DNA from: Polyangium sp. 6x1
GTDB lineage: Bacteria > Myxococcota_A > Polyangia > Polyangiales > Polyangiaceae
Direction of reading: 5' to 3'
Length of the DNA stretch: 64,000 nt
Assembly: GCF_029946515.1 (NCBI RefSeq)
Contig: NZ_JARZHH010000042.1
Span: 1-64,000 of the forward strand
Under the pieces are notes generated by a model. That model did not search any database. It had not been told where the DNA came from and saw only the letters and a list, made by a program, of their open reading frames with translations. Position 1 is the stretch's first letter; each line of letters begins with the position of its first letter. Below, in pieces: positions 29,820 to 41,600 of the stretch. The position numbers and the translations under genes are program-made.

Positions 29820-32026
29820 CCGAGCAAGAACTTCCGAATCCGCCCCGCGACCCCGTCCGTGCTCGCCTGCCGCATGCGCCCCTCGCGATCGAGCTGACGC
29901 GCGGCGATGAGCAAGCCGAGCTCGACCACGAGCTGCGGGCGCGACTCGATGATCGGCGCAAGCGCCTGCTTGCTGATCTCGTAGAGCGTCGACTCGCACG
30001 TCGTGCGCACCGTAGCCGTGCGCTCACTGCCCGTGAGCAGCGCGACCTCGCCAAAGACAGCCCCACGCTCGAGCGTGGCGACCGCGACGTCCTGCCCACC
30101 CTGCTGCCGGACGAGGACCTCGACCGTGCCGGAAGCGAGGACGAAGAGCGACGAACCCCGATCGCCCTCGCGCACCACGCGATCATGCGGGCCATACACG
30201 ACAGGCCGCGTCTTCTGCGCGAGCCGCTCGACCTCGCGATCCGTGAGCGGCTTGAAGACCGGCACGCGCCGCAAAAGCCCAGCGATCTCGGCATGCGTGG
30301 GCTCAGGGCCGAGCGAGAGCGGCTCAGCCGCGTCGAGCCCACCGCCGTAGCCGTCGCGCCGCTGCAAGGCGTCGACGAGCGCGTTGTCCCCGCGCATGTA
30401 CGCCTCGAAGAGGCTCGCGGTGCGCGGGATGCACTCGTCGCCCGTGTGATCCATGAGCCCACGCTCACGAGCGAACCGCGCGACCTCGTTCATGGATTGC
30501 CGATACTGCCGGCACGCCGAGGGGAAGAGGCCGTCCTGATCCCCGAACGCCCCCGTGAGCGACTCGGGCAGCGCATAGCTGCCGAAGACCCCGCGCTGAT
30601 GCCACATGGCGAAGTCACGCGTGCGTTTGTCGAGCCAGCCGAGCTCCGGGAACGCCGCGAGGCCGTTCTTGAGGACCGCACGTTCGGCGTCGCGGAAGAC
30701 GCGATGCCACGTCTCCTGCGCGTTCTCGACGTTCGGCCCCGCCAGGGCGATCGCGTGCTTCAGATCCTCGTGGTGCGCATGCAAGAACGCGAGCGTCGCC
30801 TTCTGCTTGCGCAGGAGGTTCGCGAAGCTCACGGGCCCGGCGGCGAGCAGGTCCGACGAACGCGGGACGATCTCGCGCATGGCCCAGACCCGCTTCCACG
30901 CCGCGACGTCCATCCGCTCGCGGATCTTCGCGAAAACAGGGCTCTTTTCGAACACCTGGCGCTCCGCCGGCGAGAGCAGATCCGGGTGCGCGCTCCGCAC
31001 GGCCTCGAAGATGCCGAGGCACGTGAGCAGCTCGAGGTAGAGGCCGACCCGCAAGAGCCACGCAGGATCCGGGAGGTTTCGCCGCTGCTCGCCGAGGTCC
31101 TGCCGGATGGCGTGCAGGTAGAGCATCGCCTTGTCCATCCCGATCGTGAGGACCGGGAACCACGGGTGATATCCGACGTGCAGATCCGGGATCTCCAGCG
31201 CCTCGGCTTGCAGCTTGGTGTCGGCCGGGATGAGCCGCTCGAGCAGCCGCGCGTAGAGCGATCCGAAGCGCCCCGTGTCGTAGATCTCGGCGTCGATCGT
31301 GTCCTCGGCGACGTACTTGCTGCCGTCCGTGTGGAGGGCCAGCGTGACGCGGATCTTCTGGTGGAAGAGGTTCGCGAGGGTGAACGGATCGGCGCCGTCG
31401 GGCGTCCGCGCGCGCAGCGACGCGTCGACCTCGGACCAGTCGTAGCCGCGCGCCTCGGGGCTCGCTTCACGGCGCGGCACGAGGTCGGCGGGGCTCAACG
31501 TCGCCGCGTACACGGTCTTGTAGAACTCGGTCCACGACGCGTCCGCGATCGCGGGGAACGGATACGCGGCAGCCGAGACGACCTGCGGCTTCAGCGCGAC
31601 GCCCTGGAGCCCCGGCACGGGGCAAGGCGCGCCATGCCCCTCGACGTGGGGAAGAAACGCGACGGACATGCGGACCTCGAACGAGCGCTGAAACGGCGCG
31701 ACGTACGCATAGAGGTCCTTCACCTGGTAGAGCAGGCAGAGGTCGTCGGTGCTCGTGTTCTCGGTCGCAGTCGACACGAGGCCGGCGTGCTCGCTCGCGC
31801 CGAGCCCGGGCCCGAGCGCCTCGTCCATGGGCCTCCGGCCGGCCTCGAACGGGACGATCTCGATCGCCGGCTCGAGCTCGGCGGACTCCTCCATCGGGTC
31901 CTTGCGCGACTCGAGCTCGCGCATGTAGGCGCGCACGAACGCGAGCTTGTCCTCCCAGGACATGCCCGCGACGGGGCTCAGGAGAAGGCGTTTGAAGAGC
32001 TTCTTGAAGTCTCGGGGGTTTTGCAT
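29816..32026 (-). CDS. Large protein with C-terminal cyclic nucleotide-binding domain
   Basis: The product is 736 residues from ATG 32026. A second in-frame ATG at 31963 would avoid the 49-base overlap with the upstream monooxygenase gene; neither has a good ribosome site. Residues 1-575 match nothing I recognise: they are mainly helical, with no signal peptide or membrane segment. Residues about 585-715 are a Crp-type cyclic nucleotide-binding domain ('VVREGDRGSSLFVLASGTVEV', 'GAVFGEVALLTGSERTATVR'), whose phosphate-binding cassette is well kept. There is no DNA-binding helix-turn-helix. It lies in the same unit as a P450 and a flavin monooxygenase, so it may be a nucleotide-responsive regulator or enzyme of that pathway. 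Confidence 0.8.
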
Positions 32027-33522
32027 GCTTCGTTGCGATCACGCGCCTCGCGGGCGCGCGTATCGAGCTCCTCCTCGAGGTCCGCGTAGAGCGAAGGATC
32101 CACCGGAAGCAGGAACTCGCGGAAGGGATTTTGCGGGAGCCTCCGCACGCGCGCTCCCATGTCACGGCAAAGATCGTCGATATAATGAAAATTCCACGGC
32201 ACGACGCAGGATCCGGCCGTGAACGCGTCCGGCCGCTCGCGCTTGCGGAAGGCGAGGTGCTCGTCGATGCGGGCGATCACCTCCTCGCGCGGCGGCAGCT
32301 TCATCCGGCCCCGGAAGAGCTCGCAGAGCCACCGCGCCCCCACCTCCGAGGTGAGCTGGCTGTAGAGGCTGTTGATGAAGCCGCAAAAGCCGAGCCCCGG
32401 GACGTCGGGGTGGTAGAGGCCGCGATAAAGCCGGAACGTGCCCTCCTCGTCCTGCACGACGCGCCGGAGCGAGGGTTCGAGGAAAGGGAACTCCTGGCGG
32501 AAGCCCGTCCCGAAGATCACGACGTCGGCCGGGATGCGTTTGCCGTCGGTGGTCTCGACGGCGCCTTCGTGGAAACGCGTGATCTCGCCCCGGTGGAGCT
32601 TCAGCGCCCCGCGCTCTGCGGCCTCGTAGAAGCCCACGGGCGCCATGTTCAGCGAGCAACCGACGCCGCGCAGGGACAGCTCGGGACGGAGGCCCGTCTT
32701 CGTGAGCCCGAGGTCCTTGTCGAGCGCGAACATGACCTGGTCCCAGTACCAGGCGACGAACGGTCCGGCTTTTTCGTGCAGCGCGCGCTCGAAGCCGTCC
32801 GCGCGCGGGTGCGGGAAAAACATCTCGGAGAAGCGGCTCAAGAGCAGAAACTTCGTGGGCACGAGCCCGAAGAGGAACCGCGGCGCCTTCCAGCCGAGGC
32901 TGCGGTGGACGAGCGTCACCTCGCGGGCGTGGTCCACCGAGATCGACGCCACGTCGCACGCCGACTTCGAGAAGCCCACGACGACCACGCGTTTGCCCCG
33001 CACGACGCTCGTGTCGTGGAACGACGTCGTGTGCAGCACGCGGCCGCCGTTCGCCTCGAACGCCTCACGGCCCGGGGTCTCGGGGATGTGCGGCAAGCTG
33101 AAGAGGCCGCTCGAGATGATCACCTGGTCGAAGGTGTGGGTGTTCCGCTCGGATTCGGAGGCGCCCACGGGCCGGGTGTCCACGACAAACCCGCCCCCGT
33201 CGCGGCGGCGGATCTCGCCGACCTGGGTGCGGAGGCGGACGCGCGGCGTGACGCCGAAATGGTCGGCGTAGCTCTTCAGATAGGCTTGAACCTGGGCGCC
33301 CTCGGGCCACTCGGGGTAGTGGCTCGGCATGGGGAAATCGGAGAATGCGTAGGTGTCGCGGGCGTTTTGCGTCTGGAGGCCGGGGTAGCGGCGCGAGCGC
33401 GCCCAGACGCCGCCGACCTCGTCCTCTTTCTCGAAGACCGTGACGTCGAACCCGCCCCGCAGGAACGTCTTCGCCGCCACGAGCCCGCTCAACCCGCCCC
33501 CGATGATGCCGACCGATGCCAT
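31978..33522 (-). CDS. Flavin-containing monooxygenase
   Basis: The product is 514 residues from ATG 33522, which has GGAGG upstream; an earlier frame start at 33540 does not. The FAD Rossmann motif is 'GIIGGGLSGL' at the N terminus with 'VFEKEDEVGGVW' after it. A second nucleotide-binding motif 'VVVVGFSKSACDVA' should bind NADPH, and 'GRVLHTTSFHD' corresponds to the FMO/Baeyer-Villiger fingerprint region. 'VVIFGTGFRQEFPFLE' is also family-typical. It would oxygenate a soft nucleophile or ketone in the cytoplasm. It sits 78 bases after the P450 gene and overlaps the next gene by 49 bases. The substrate cannot be inferred. Confidence 0.9.
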   Translation of the reverse strand: MASVGIIGGGLSGLVAAKTFLRGGFDVTVFEKEDEVGGVWARSRRYPGLQTQNARDTYAFSDFPMPSHYPEWPEGAQVQAYLKSYADHFGVTPRVRLRTQVGEIRRRDGGGFVVDTRPVGASESERNTHTFDQVIISSGLFSLPHIPETPGREAFEANGGRVLHTTSFHDTSVVRGKRVVVVGFSKSACDVASISVDHAREVTLVHRSLGWKAPRFLFGLVPTKFLLLSRFSEMFFPHPRADGFERALHEKAGPFVAWYWDQVMFALDKDLGLTKTGLRPELSLRGVGCSLNMAPVGFYEAAERGALKLHRGEITRFHEGAVETTDGKRIPADVVIFGTGFRQEFPFLEPSLRRVVQDEEGTFRLYRGLYHPDVPGLGFCGFINSLYSQLTSEVGARWLCELFRGRMKLPPREEVIARIDEHLAFRKRERPDAFTAGSCVVPWNFHYIDDLCRDMGARVRRLPQNPFREFLLPVDPSLYADLEEELDTRAREARDRNEACKTPETSRSSSNAFS

Positions 33523-33600
33523 GCGCCCTCCCTGGTCCAAGCAAAGAACCAGGATGCTACGGCAAAGGCGGGCCGAGGGCCAGAGAGCCTCGGGGCGCGA

Positions 33601-34800
33601 TCACCAGGTGACCGGGAACTCGTTCATGCCGTAGACGGTCGTGTTCTCCTTGAACGAAAGCTCTTCCACGGGCACGGCGGGCCGCAGCCCGGGGATCCGC
33701 TTGAACAGCGTATCGATCACGATCTGAAGCTCCAGCCGGGCGAGGTTCTGGCCGAGGCACTGGTGCGGGCCGAAGCCGAACGCGAGGTGGTTCCGCGAGC
33801 CTCGTTCGAGGTCGAGATCGTCGGCTTTCGCGAAGACCTCCGGATCCCGGTTCGCCGTATTGGCGAGCGCAAAGATGCCCTCCCCGGCCCGGATGAGCAC
33901 CCCGCCGATTTCCACGTCCTCGATGGCGACCCGACCGAGCGCGGACTCCGCAATGGTGAAATACCGCAAGAGCTCCTCGACGGCGCCGATGGTCTTCGAC
34001 GGATCCTTCTGGATGGCGGCGAGCTGCTCCGGATGCTGGAGCAAGGCGAGCGTGCTCAGCGAGATCATGTTCGCGGTCGTCTCGTGCCCGGCGATCAGGA
34101 GCAGGAAGGCCGTGCCGACCAGGCCCTCGTAATCGACGTCGCCGGTCTCGCGCTGCTTCTGGATCTGGCGGCTCAGCAAGTCGTCCGTGGGATTCTGCGC
34201 CTTCGCCGCCACGAGCTTGCCCAGATACATCATGAGCTCGCCGACCGATCGCGCGATCAAATCGGCGGGCGTCTTTTGATTCACCATGTGCGACGAGCGC
34301 GTCTGGAAGAACTCGTGGTCGCTGTAGGGCACGCCGAGCAGCTCGCAAATCACGAGCGATGGCACCGGCAGCGAGAGCGCCTGCACCAGATCGACCGGGC
34401 GCGGGCCGGCCAGCATGGCGTCGATGTGCTCGTCCACGATCTGCTGAATGCGCGGCGTGAGCGCGTTCATCCGCTGGAGCGTGAACTCGCCGAGCACGGC
34501 CCGGCGCGCAGGCCCGTGCTCGGGCGGATCCAATTCGAGCAGGAGCGGCTTGAGCGCGCTCGACGGCGGACGCTCGTGCGCCAGCGTGGGGAAATTGGGG
34601 TTGCGTCGGTTCGAGCTGAACCGCGGGTCCGACAGGATCGCGCGGATGTCCTTGTGGCTCGTGGCGACCCACACGACGCGCCCATTGGGCAATTTCACCT
34701 TGGCGATGGGGGATTCTTCACGGAGCCGGCGATGCTCCGCAGGCGGCGCGTACGGGCAGGTTCGGGTGACGGAAAACGTCGGAACGGCATCGGCTGACAT
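33601..34800 (-). CDS. Cytochrome P450
   Basis: The product is 399 residues, normal for a soluble bacterial P450. Visible are the I-helix oxygen motif 'AGHETT', the K-helix 'EELLRY' and the heme loop 'FGFGPHQCLGQ' with ligand Cys348. It lacks a membrane anchor and a fused reductase, and no ferredoxin or reductase gene is nearby, so redox partners come from elsewhere. The general look is CYP107-like, the group that often hydroxylates polyketides or small lipophilic molecules, but no biosynthetic genes are near. A TetR gene is divergent, 166 bases away, with palindromes in between. Confidence 0.95.
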   Translation of the reverse strand: MSADAVPTFSVTRTCPYAPPAEHRRLREESPIAKVKLPNGRVVWVATSHKDIRAILSDPRFSSNRRNPNFPTLAHERPPSSALKPLLLELDPPEHGPARRAVLGEFTLQRMNALTPRIQQIVDEHIDAMLAGPRPVDLVQALSLPVPSLVICELLGVPYSDHEFFQTRSSHMVNQKTPADLIARSVGELMMYLGKLVAAKAQNPTDDLLSRQIQKQRETGDVDYEGLVGTAFLLLIAGHETTANMISLSTLALLQHPEQLAAIQKDPSKTIGAVEELLRYFTIAESALGRVAIEDVEIGGVLIRAGEGIFALANTANRDPEVFAKADDLDLERGSRNHLAFGFGPHQCLGQNLARLELQIVIDTLFKRIPGLRPAVPVEELSFKENTTVYGMNEFPVTW

Positions 34801-34833
34801 GTTCCACCTCGATTCAGGGTGCCCGCCAGGCTA

Positions 34834-34911
34834 GCCGATCGGCAAGCGCCGCACAAGCCGACCGGCAGGGACGTGACACGTCGAGCGCTCGTTCGCGCCT
34901 AGCCGATCGGA
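34834..34911. promoter_or_regulatory. Cluster of palindromes between the P450 and TetR genes
   Basis: Three related sites share the core GCCGAYCGG: 34834-34843 (perfect palindrome GCCGATCGGC within TAGCCGATCGGCAAG), 34857-34866 (GCCGACCGGC) and 34902-34911 (GCCGATCGGA within TAGCCGATCGGAAAG). Between them lie a perfect 13-base palindrome GACGTGACACGTC (34870-34882) and CGAGCGCTCG (34882-34891). Repeated palindromes in a divergent TetR promoter region fit operators for the TetR protein at 34967. The assignment is inference. Confidence 0.55.
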
Positions 34912-34966
34912 AAGCATGCCGCGCGGCGCGGACCGGAGTACTGTCTGGCGTTCCGCGAGGAGAGGC

Positions 34967-35563
34967 ATGACCGCCACCGCCGCCACCGACACCCGATCAC
35001 GACTGCTCGACACCGCGCTGAAGCTGTTCAGCGAACACGGGGTGGAGGGCACGTCCCTGCAGATGATCGCCGACGAGCTCGGCGTCACGAAGGCCGCCGT
35101 CTACTACCACTTCAAGACGAAGGACGAGATCACGGAGGCCGTCGCCGCGCCCGCGGTCCAGGAGCTCGACCAGATCGTCGAAGAGGCGCGCGCGAAGCGG
35201 GGTCGGAGCGCGCAGATCGATCACGCGCTTTCGGGGTTCGTGGAGCTCATCGTCCGTCAGCGCTCGCTGCTCGGCCTGTACAACAGCGACCCGGGGATCC
35301 AGCGCGTCGTCAACAGGACGTTCCAGGCGCCGCGCGGCGAGGACATCAAGACCCGGATGAAAGCGGTCCTCGCCGGAGAAAACCCGAGCCTCGCCGACGC
35401 AATCGCAGTGCATGTCGTGTTCACGGGGCTCGCGATGGTCGGCGGCGCGCCCGAATACGCGGGCATCGATGACGACACGCTGCGCGAGCATCTTCTCGAT
35501 GCGGGGAGGCGCCTGCTCGGCCGCCCGCGCAAGCGCCCGGACAAACCTTTGCCCGGGCGCTGA
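34967..35563 (+). CDS. TetR-family transcriptional regulator
   Basis: The product is 198 residues. The start ATG 34967 follows GAGGAGAGG, better than an in-frame start at 34916. The N-terminal helix-turn-helix is typical: 'LLDTALKLFSEHGVEGTSLQ' then 'IADELGVTKAAVYYHFKTKD'. The C-terminal ligand domain is unassigned. It is divergent from the P450 operon and likely represses it, and perhaps itself, through the palindromes at 34834-34911. It ends 11 bases from the convergent thiC gene. Confidence 0.93.
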   Translation: MTATAATDTRSRLLDTALKLFSEHGVEGTSLQMIADELGVTKAAVYYHFKTKDEITEAVAAPAVQELDQIVEEARAKRGRSAQIDHALSGFVELIVRQRSLLGLYNSDPGIQRVVNRTFQAPRGEDIKTRMKAVLAGENPSLADAIAVHVVFTGLAMVGGAPEYAGIDDDTLREHLLDAGRRLLGRPRKRPDKPLPGR

Positions 35564-35574
35564 GAGGCCCCGCG

Positions 35575-37587
<2,013 letters not shown>

Positions 37588-37671
37588 TCAACGCCCGAAC
37601 GACACGCACGGGCTCGCCGCGCCCCGCCGCTTGACGTCCTCGGCGGCCCGTGGTCCGCTCGCCCGCCTGCC

Positions 37672-38157
37672 ATGAACCCGAATCAAGCCTTGATCGAACA
37701 ATTTTATCGGTCGTTCCAGAAGCGCGACGCCGAGGGGATGATCGCCTGTTATCACCGCGACGTCACGTTCACGGACTCGGTGTTCGTGGGCCTCGACGCG
37801 GCCGAGGTGCGCGGGATGTGGCGCATGCTCTGCGAGCGAGGGAAAGACCTCACGCTCGAATTCAGCGCCGTGCATGCCGACGATTCCAAGGGCAGCGCGC
37901 ACTGGGAGGCCCACTACTCGTTCTCGGCCACGGGCCGGCACGTGCACAACGTGATCGACGCCTCGTTCGAGTTTCGCGACGGCAAGATCTACCGCCACAC
38001 GGACCGATTCGACCTCTGGCGCTGGACACGCATGGCGCTCGGGCCTTCCGGGCTCGTCCTCGGCTGGACGCCATTCTTCCAGGGCGCGCTGCGCAAAAAG
38101 GCCCGGAAAGGGCTCGTCGACTACATCGCGGAGCACCCCGAGCCCGCCGGGGGCTGA
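37672..38157 (+). CDS. SnoaL/NTF2-like protein
   Basis: The product is 161 residues, ATG 37672. The N-terminal 'LIEQFYRSFQKRDAEGMIACY' and the later 'ASFEFRDGKIYRHTDRFDLW' are typical of the SnoaL-like NTF2 fold, a cone-shaped pocket used by isomerases, hydrolases and many proteins of unknown role. There is no signal peptide. It stands alone between thiC and a lipoprotein gene. The substrate is unknown. Confidence 0.88.
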   Translation: MNPNQALIEQFYRSFQKRDAEGMIACYHRDVTFTDSVFVGLDAAEVRGMWRMLCERGKDLTLEFSAVHADDSKGSAHWEAHYSFSATGRHVHNVIDASFEFRDGKIYRHTDRFDLWRWTRMALGPSGLVLGWTPFFQGALRKKARKGLVDYIAEHPEPAGG

Positions 38158-38296
38158 GCCCGCGGCGCCCGCCGCCGAGGACGTCCGCCGCGCGGGGCCA
38201 CATTTCGCGCGTGGATCGCGCCGCGGGTCCGCTTATCATGCGGGATCCGAGGGCCGCACCCGCGGCCCCTCCCGGACCCCAAAGGCGAGGCTTCGC

Positions 38297-40309
38297 ATGC
38301 GATATCGACGGCTCATCCCGCTCTGCTTTCTCCCCGCGCTCCACCTCTTCGTTCCCGGCTGCTCGGACGACGTCTCCGACTTCGACATCGCGGACGCGGT
38401 CGTCACGATCGACGCGCGCGCCAAGCCCGCTGGCGCCGTCAACGTCAAGGTCGACGCACGAAACAGCGGGGATGCGACGTGGGTGCCCGGCGAGGTCACG
38501 CTCGCGCTCCCGGAGGGCCACGGCTTCGCGAGCGCGTCGCTCGCGCTCGGAGCCGAGGTGGAGCCGGGCGGCCACGGCACGTTCCAGGGCACGCTGACCG
38601 CGCCCGTGCGCACGGGCCTCTTCAAGCTGACCTTCGACGCGCGGTACGAGGGCGGGAAATTCGGCTTGCCGATCACCTCGCCCGCGACCGAGATCACCTG
38701 CAGCGACGGCGTCTACTGCAACGGCGCGGAGCGGCTCGTGGCGGGCCAGTGCGTGGCCGGGCCGATCCCGTGCGACGACGGCGCCGATTGCACGACGGAC
38801 AGCTGCGACGAGGAGAAGGACACCTGCAACCACGTGCTCGGGCCCAACTGCGCCTCGTGCACCTCCGATTGCACGCCCGAGTGCGCGGGCAAGGTCTGCG
38901 GCGACAATGGCTGCGGCGGCAGCTGCGGGAGCTGTCCCGACGGCCAGGCGTGCGCGAACGCGACGAACGAGTGCAAACCTGCGAACCAGGCCGGTTCTTG
39001 CGCGGCGCCGCTCGATTTGCTCCCGGCGGGCACGGAGCTCGTCGGGGTCCACCACATCACGGGGGACACGACGAACGGCCTGCACGAGGTCGTGCCGACG
39101 TGCAACTCGACGAGCACGGCCGTGGAGCTCGTCTACACGTTCACGCTGACCGAGAAGCTCGGCATCGAGGCGGGTGTCTACGGCTACGACACGGTGCTGC
39201 ACATCCGGAAAGAGGATCCGGCGACGCCCGCGAACGAATGCCTGGACGACAAACCCGCCGCGACCGTGGGCTGCAGCGACGACGCCTCGCCGCCCGGCGA
39301 TTACGGCTCGCGCGTGGACGCGGCGCTCGATCCGGGGACGTATTACCTCATCGTCGACGGGTTCGACGCCTCCCAGTACGGCGCGTTCGATCTTCAGGTG
39401 AAGTTCACGGCGAACGGCTGCGTGCCGCATTGCGACGGCCTGTATTGCGGCACGGACGACGGCTGCGGCGGCGACTGCGGGACGTGTGATACGGGCTTCG
39501 CCTGCACGGCCGAGGGCCGCTGCCGGCCCGACCCGTGCGTGCCGGACTGCAAGGACAAGCAATGCGGCGACGACGGCTGCGGCGGGACGTGCGGCACGTG
39601 CGCCGAGGGCTCGCTCTGCGTGCCGGCGACGTCGAAATGCCAGGTCTTCGCGAACTGCGACAACGAGGCGCCGGTCTGCGACCCGCCCTGCGGCGCGGGC
39701 GAGTTCTGCGGGACGGACTGCGGCTGCCACGCGGCGAACGAGCCGATGGCGGACCTCGTGATCGACGAGAAGCGGCTCGCCGAGGAGATCCTCTTCGACA
39801 CGCTCGACGTGAGCCCGAATTCGTGCGCGTTCGTCGAGGCGTGCGTGGGCGGGACGGGCCAGCGCAAGCTCCTGCGCTTCAGCGTGGAGGCGAAGAACCA
39901 GGGCATGGCGACGCTGACGGTGCCGCCGCCGTCGGAGCGGCCGGACCTCTTCCTCTTCTCGCCCTGCCACGGCCATTACCACTTCAACGGGTTCGCGACG
40001 TACGCGCTGCTCGACAAGGACGGCAAGGAGGTCGTGACCGGGCGCAAGCAGGCGTATTGCATGGAGGACACGCAGCAGATCGCCCTGGGCCCGAACGTGG
40101 GCTGCAACAAGATCTATTCGTGCGAGGATCAAGGCATCCAGCGCGGCTGGTCGGATCTTTATGGCAACACGCTCGATTGCCAGTGGCTCGACATCACGGA
40201 CGTTCCCGCGGGTGATTACTTCATCCAGGTGAAGCTGAACCCGAGCCGCGAGTTCGAGGAGGTCAGCCTGGACAACAACACGGCCACGGTGCCGGTGACG
40301 ATCCAGTAA
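38297..40309 (+). CDS. Lysyl oxidase-domain lipoprotein with Cys-rich and PPC-like regions
   Basis: The product is 670 residues. The N-terminal signal ends in lipobox VPGC (Cys22). An Ig-like segment (about 25-135) is followed by Cys-rich EGF-like stretches, a PPC-like beta-sandwich (about 245-375) and another Cys-rich region. The C terminus (about 485-670) is a lysyl oxidase domain: copper ligands in 'CHGHYHF' (His558, His560, His562), 'KQAYCMEDT' with Lys584 and 'DLYGN' with Tyr622, which align with the Lys and Tyr that form the LTQ cofactor in animal LOX, then 'LDCQWLDITDVPAGDYF'. It should oxidise lysine side chains or amines outside the cell with copper and oxygen. It ends 5 bases before the GDPD gene. 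Confidence 0.93.
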   Translation: MRYRRLIPLCFLPALHLFVPGCSDDVSDFDIADAVVTIDARAKPAGAVNVKVDARNSGDATWVPGEVTLALPEGHGFASASLALGAEVEPGGHGTFQGTLTAPVRTGLFKLTFDARYEGGKFGLPITSPATEITCSDGVYCNGAERLVAGQCVAGPIPCDDGADCTTDSCDEEKDTCNHVLGPNCASCTSDCTPECAGKVCGDNGCGGSCGSCPDGQACANATNECKPANQAGSCAAPLDLLPAGTELVGVHHITGDTTNGLHEVVPTCNSTSTAVELVYTFTLTEKLGIEAGVYGYDTVLHIRKEDPATPANECLDDKPAATVGCSDDASPPGDYGSRVDAALDPGTYYLIVDGFDASQYGAFDLQVKFTANGCVPHCDGLYCGTDDGCGGDCGTCDTGFACTAEGRCRPDPCVPDCKDKQCGDDGCGGTCGTCAEGSLCVPATSKCQVFANCDNEAPVCDPPCGAGEFCGTDCGCHAANEPMADLVIDEKRLAEEILFDTLDVSPNSCAFVEACVGGTGQRKLLRFSVEAKNQGMATLTVPPPSERPDLFLFSPCHGHYHFNGFATYALLDKDGKEVVTGRKQAYCMEDTQQIALGPNVGCNKIYSCEDQGIQRGWSDLYGNTLDCQWLDITDVPAGDYFIQVKLNPSREFEEVSLDNNTATVPVTIQ

Positions 40310-40314
40310 TCGCC

Positions 40315-41100
40315 ATGCATTACAAGGACGGCCCCCGCCCCCGCCTGTTCGCGCATCGCGGCGCCTCGGCCGCGGCGCCCGAGAACACGCTGCCCGCCTT
40401 CGCCGCCGCGCTCGCGGCGGGGGCGGACCGCCTCGAGCTCGACGTCCACCTCACGGCCGACGGAGAGGTGATCGTCCTGCACGACGAGGACGTGGCGCGC
40501 ACGACGGACGGCGCGGGGCCGGCCTCGCAGAAACGTTTCTCCGAGATTCGTGAGCTCGACGCGGGATACGGGTTCCAGGATCCGGACGGCGCCCACCCGT
40601 TCCGGGGCCGCGGCATCCGGATCCCGACGCTCGCCGAGGTGCTCACGTCGCTGCCGGGCGTGCCGCTGAACATCGAGCTCAAGGTGGACGACGATGCGCT
40701 CGTCTCCGCCGTGCAATGGGTGCTCGATCGGCACGACGGGCGGGAGCGGGTGCTGCTGACGGCGGAGGCGGGCTCGCTCATGGAGAAGATCCGGCGGCGC
40801 ATGCCGAGCGTGCTGACGGGGATGAGTTTGCCCGAGTCGCTGGAGTTTCTATGCAATGGGGGAAACCCGGGCTACGTGGCGCGGGGGTTCGCCTTGCAGG
40901 TTCCGACGATGCTGGCCGGGATCCCGATCGTGACGCCGTATTTCGTGGAGGTCGCGCACGCGTGTGGGCTCGAGGTGCACGCGTGGGTGATCAACGACGA
41001 GGCCGAGATGCGCGCGCTCGTCGCGATGGGCGTCGACGGGATCATGACGGACCATCCAGAGCTCGGCGCGGGGGTGCTCGGGCGCGCGGCGGGAGATTGA
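40315..41100 (+). CDS. Glycerophosphodiester phosphodiesterase
   Basis: The product is 261 residues, cytosolic (no signal). It hydrolyses glycerophosphodiesters to glycerol-3-phosphate and an alcohol. The GDPD motif set is complete: 'FAHRGASAAAPENT' (catalytic His and Arg), 'LELDVHLTADG' (Glu and Asp metal ligands), 'VLHDEDVARTTDG' (second His), 'NIELK' and 'VDGIMTDHP'. The start ATG 40315 lies 5 bases after the lysyl oxidase stop, so the genes are probably co-transcribed, though no functional link is apparent. Confidence 0.95.
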   Translation: MHYKDGPRPRLFAHRGASAAAPENTLPAFAAALAAGADRLELDVHLTADGEVIVLHDEDVARTTDGAGPASQKRFSEIRELDAGYGFQDPDGAHPFRGRGIRIPTLAEVLTSLPGVPLNIELKVDDDALVSAVQWVLDRHDGRERVLLTAEAGSLMEKIRRRMPSVLTGMSLPESLEFLCNGGNPGYVARGFALQVPTMLAGIPIVTPYFVEVAHACGLEVHAWVINDEAEMRALVAMGVDGIMTDHPELGAGVLGRAAGD

Positions 41101-41192
41101 CGCCGGACGGACGGGCTCCATGTCCCCTGCAGACGGGGCTGCCTGCTCGGCCGAGGCGGTCGATCACGGCATTCCCGCAGGGGGGAATCACG

Positions 41193-41594
41193 ATGAAAAT
41201 CACCTGGACGGGCGCCGCGCTGCTGATCGCGGGCCTCTTCACGAGCGCGGTCGCCGACGCCGCTTGCACCACGAATCCATTCAAGATGGGCTGGGACGCG
41301 GCGAATCAGGCGTGTGAGGACATCGCGCAGGGGTACACGCCCATGCCCTGGGGCTACCATCGGGACTCGCATGGAACCCTCATCCCGCTGCCGGAGCCGG
41401 AGCGGACGTGCACGTGGCAGCAAGTCGTGGAATGCAAGAACGCGGCGGCGCAGTATCTCCGGCGATTCCAGAACCACGGCTGCGCCCGGCTCATCCGACG
41501 CAACGCCCGGCTGACGAGCGCAATCGGCACGCCCACCGGAACGGCCCAGCAGGTCTGGCGGACCTACGTCAACACGACCTGCAACCTACCCTAG
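41193..41594 (+). CDS. Small secreted Cys-containing protein, function unknown
   Basis: The product is 133 residues from ATG 41193 with GGGGGA 6 bases upstream. A signal peptide (to about residue 23, ending VADA) precedes a mature part with six Cys, which suggests three disulfides outside the cytoplasm. Apart from a 'GYHRDSHGTLIPLPEPERTC' stretch and helical basic region 'QYLRRFQNHGCARLIRR' nothing recognisable is seen. It ends 6 bases from the convergent response-regulator gene. Confidence 0.75.
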   Translation: MKITWTGAALLIAGLFTSAVADAACTTNPFKMGWDAANQACEDIAQGYTPMPWGYHRDSHGTLIPLPEPERTCTWQQVVECKNAAAQYLRRFQNHGCARLIRRNARLTSAIGTPTGTAQQVWRTYVNTTCNLP

Positions 41595-41600
41595 CCGAAC

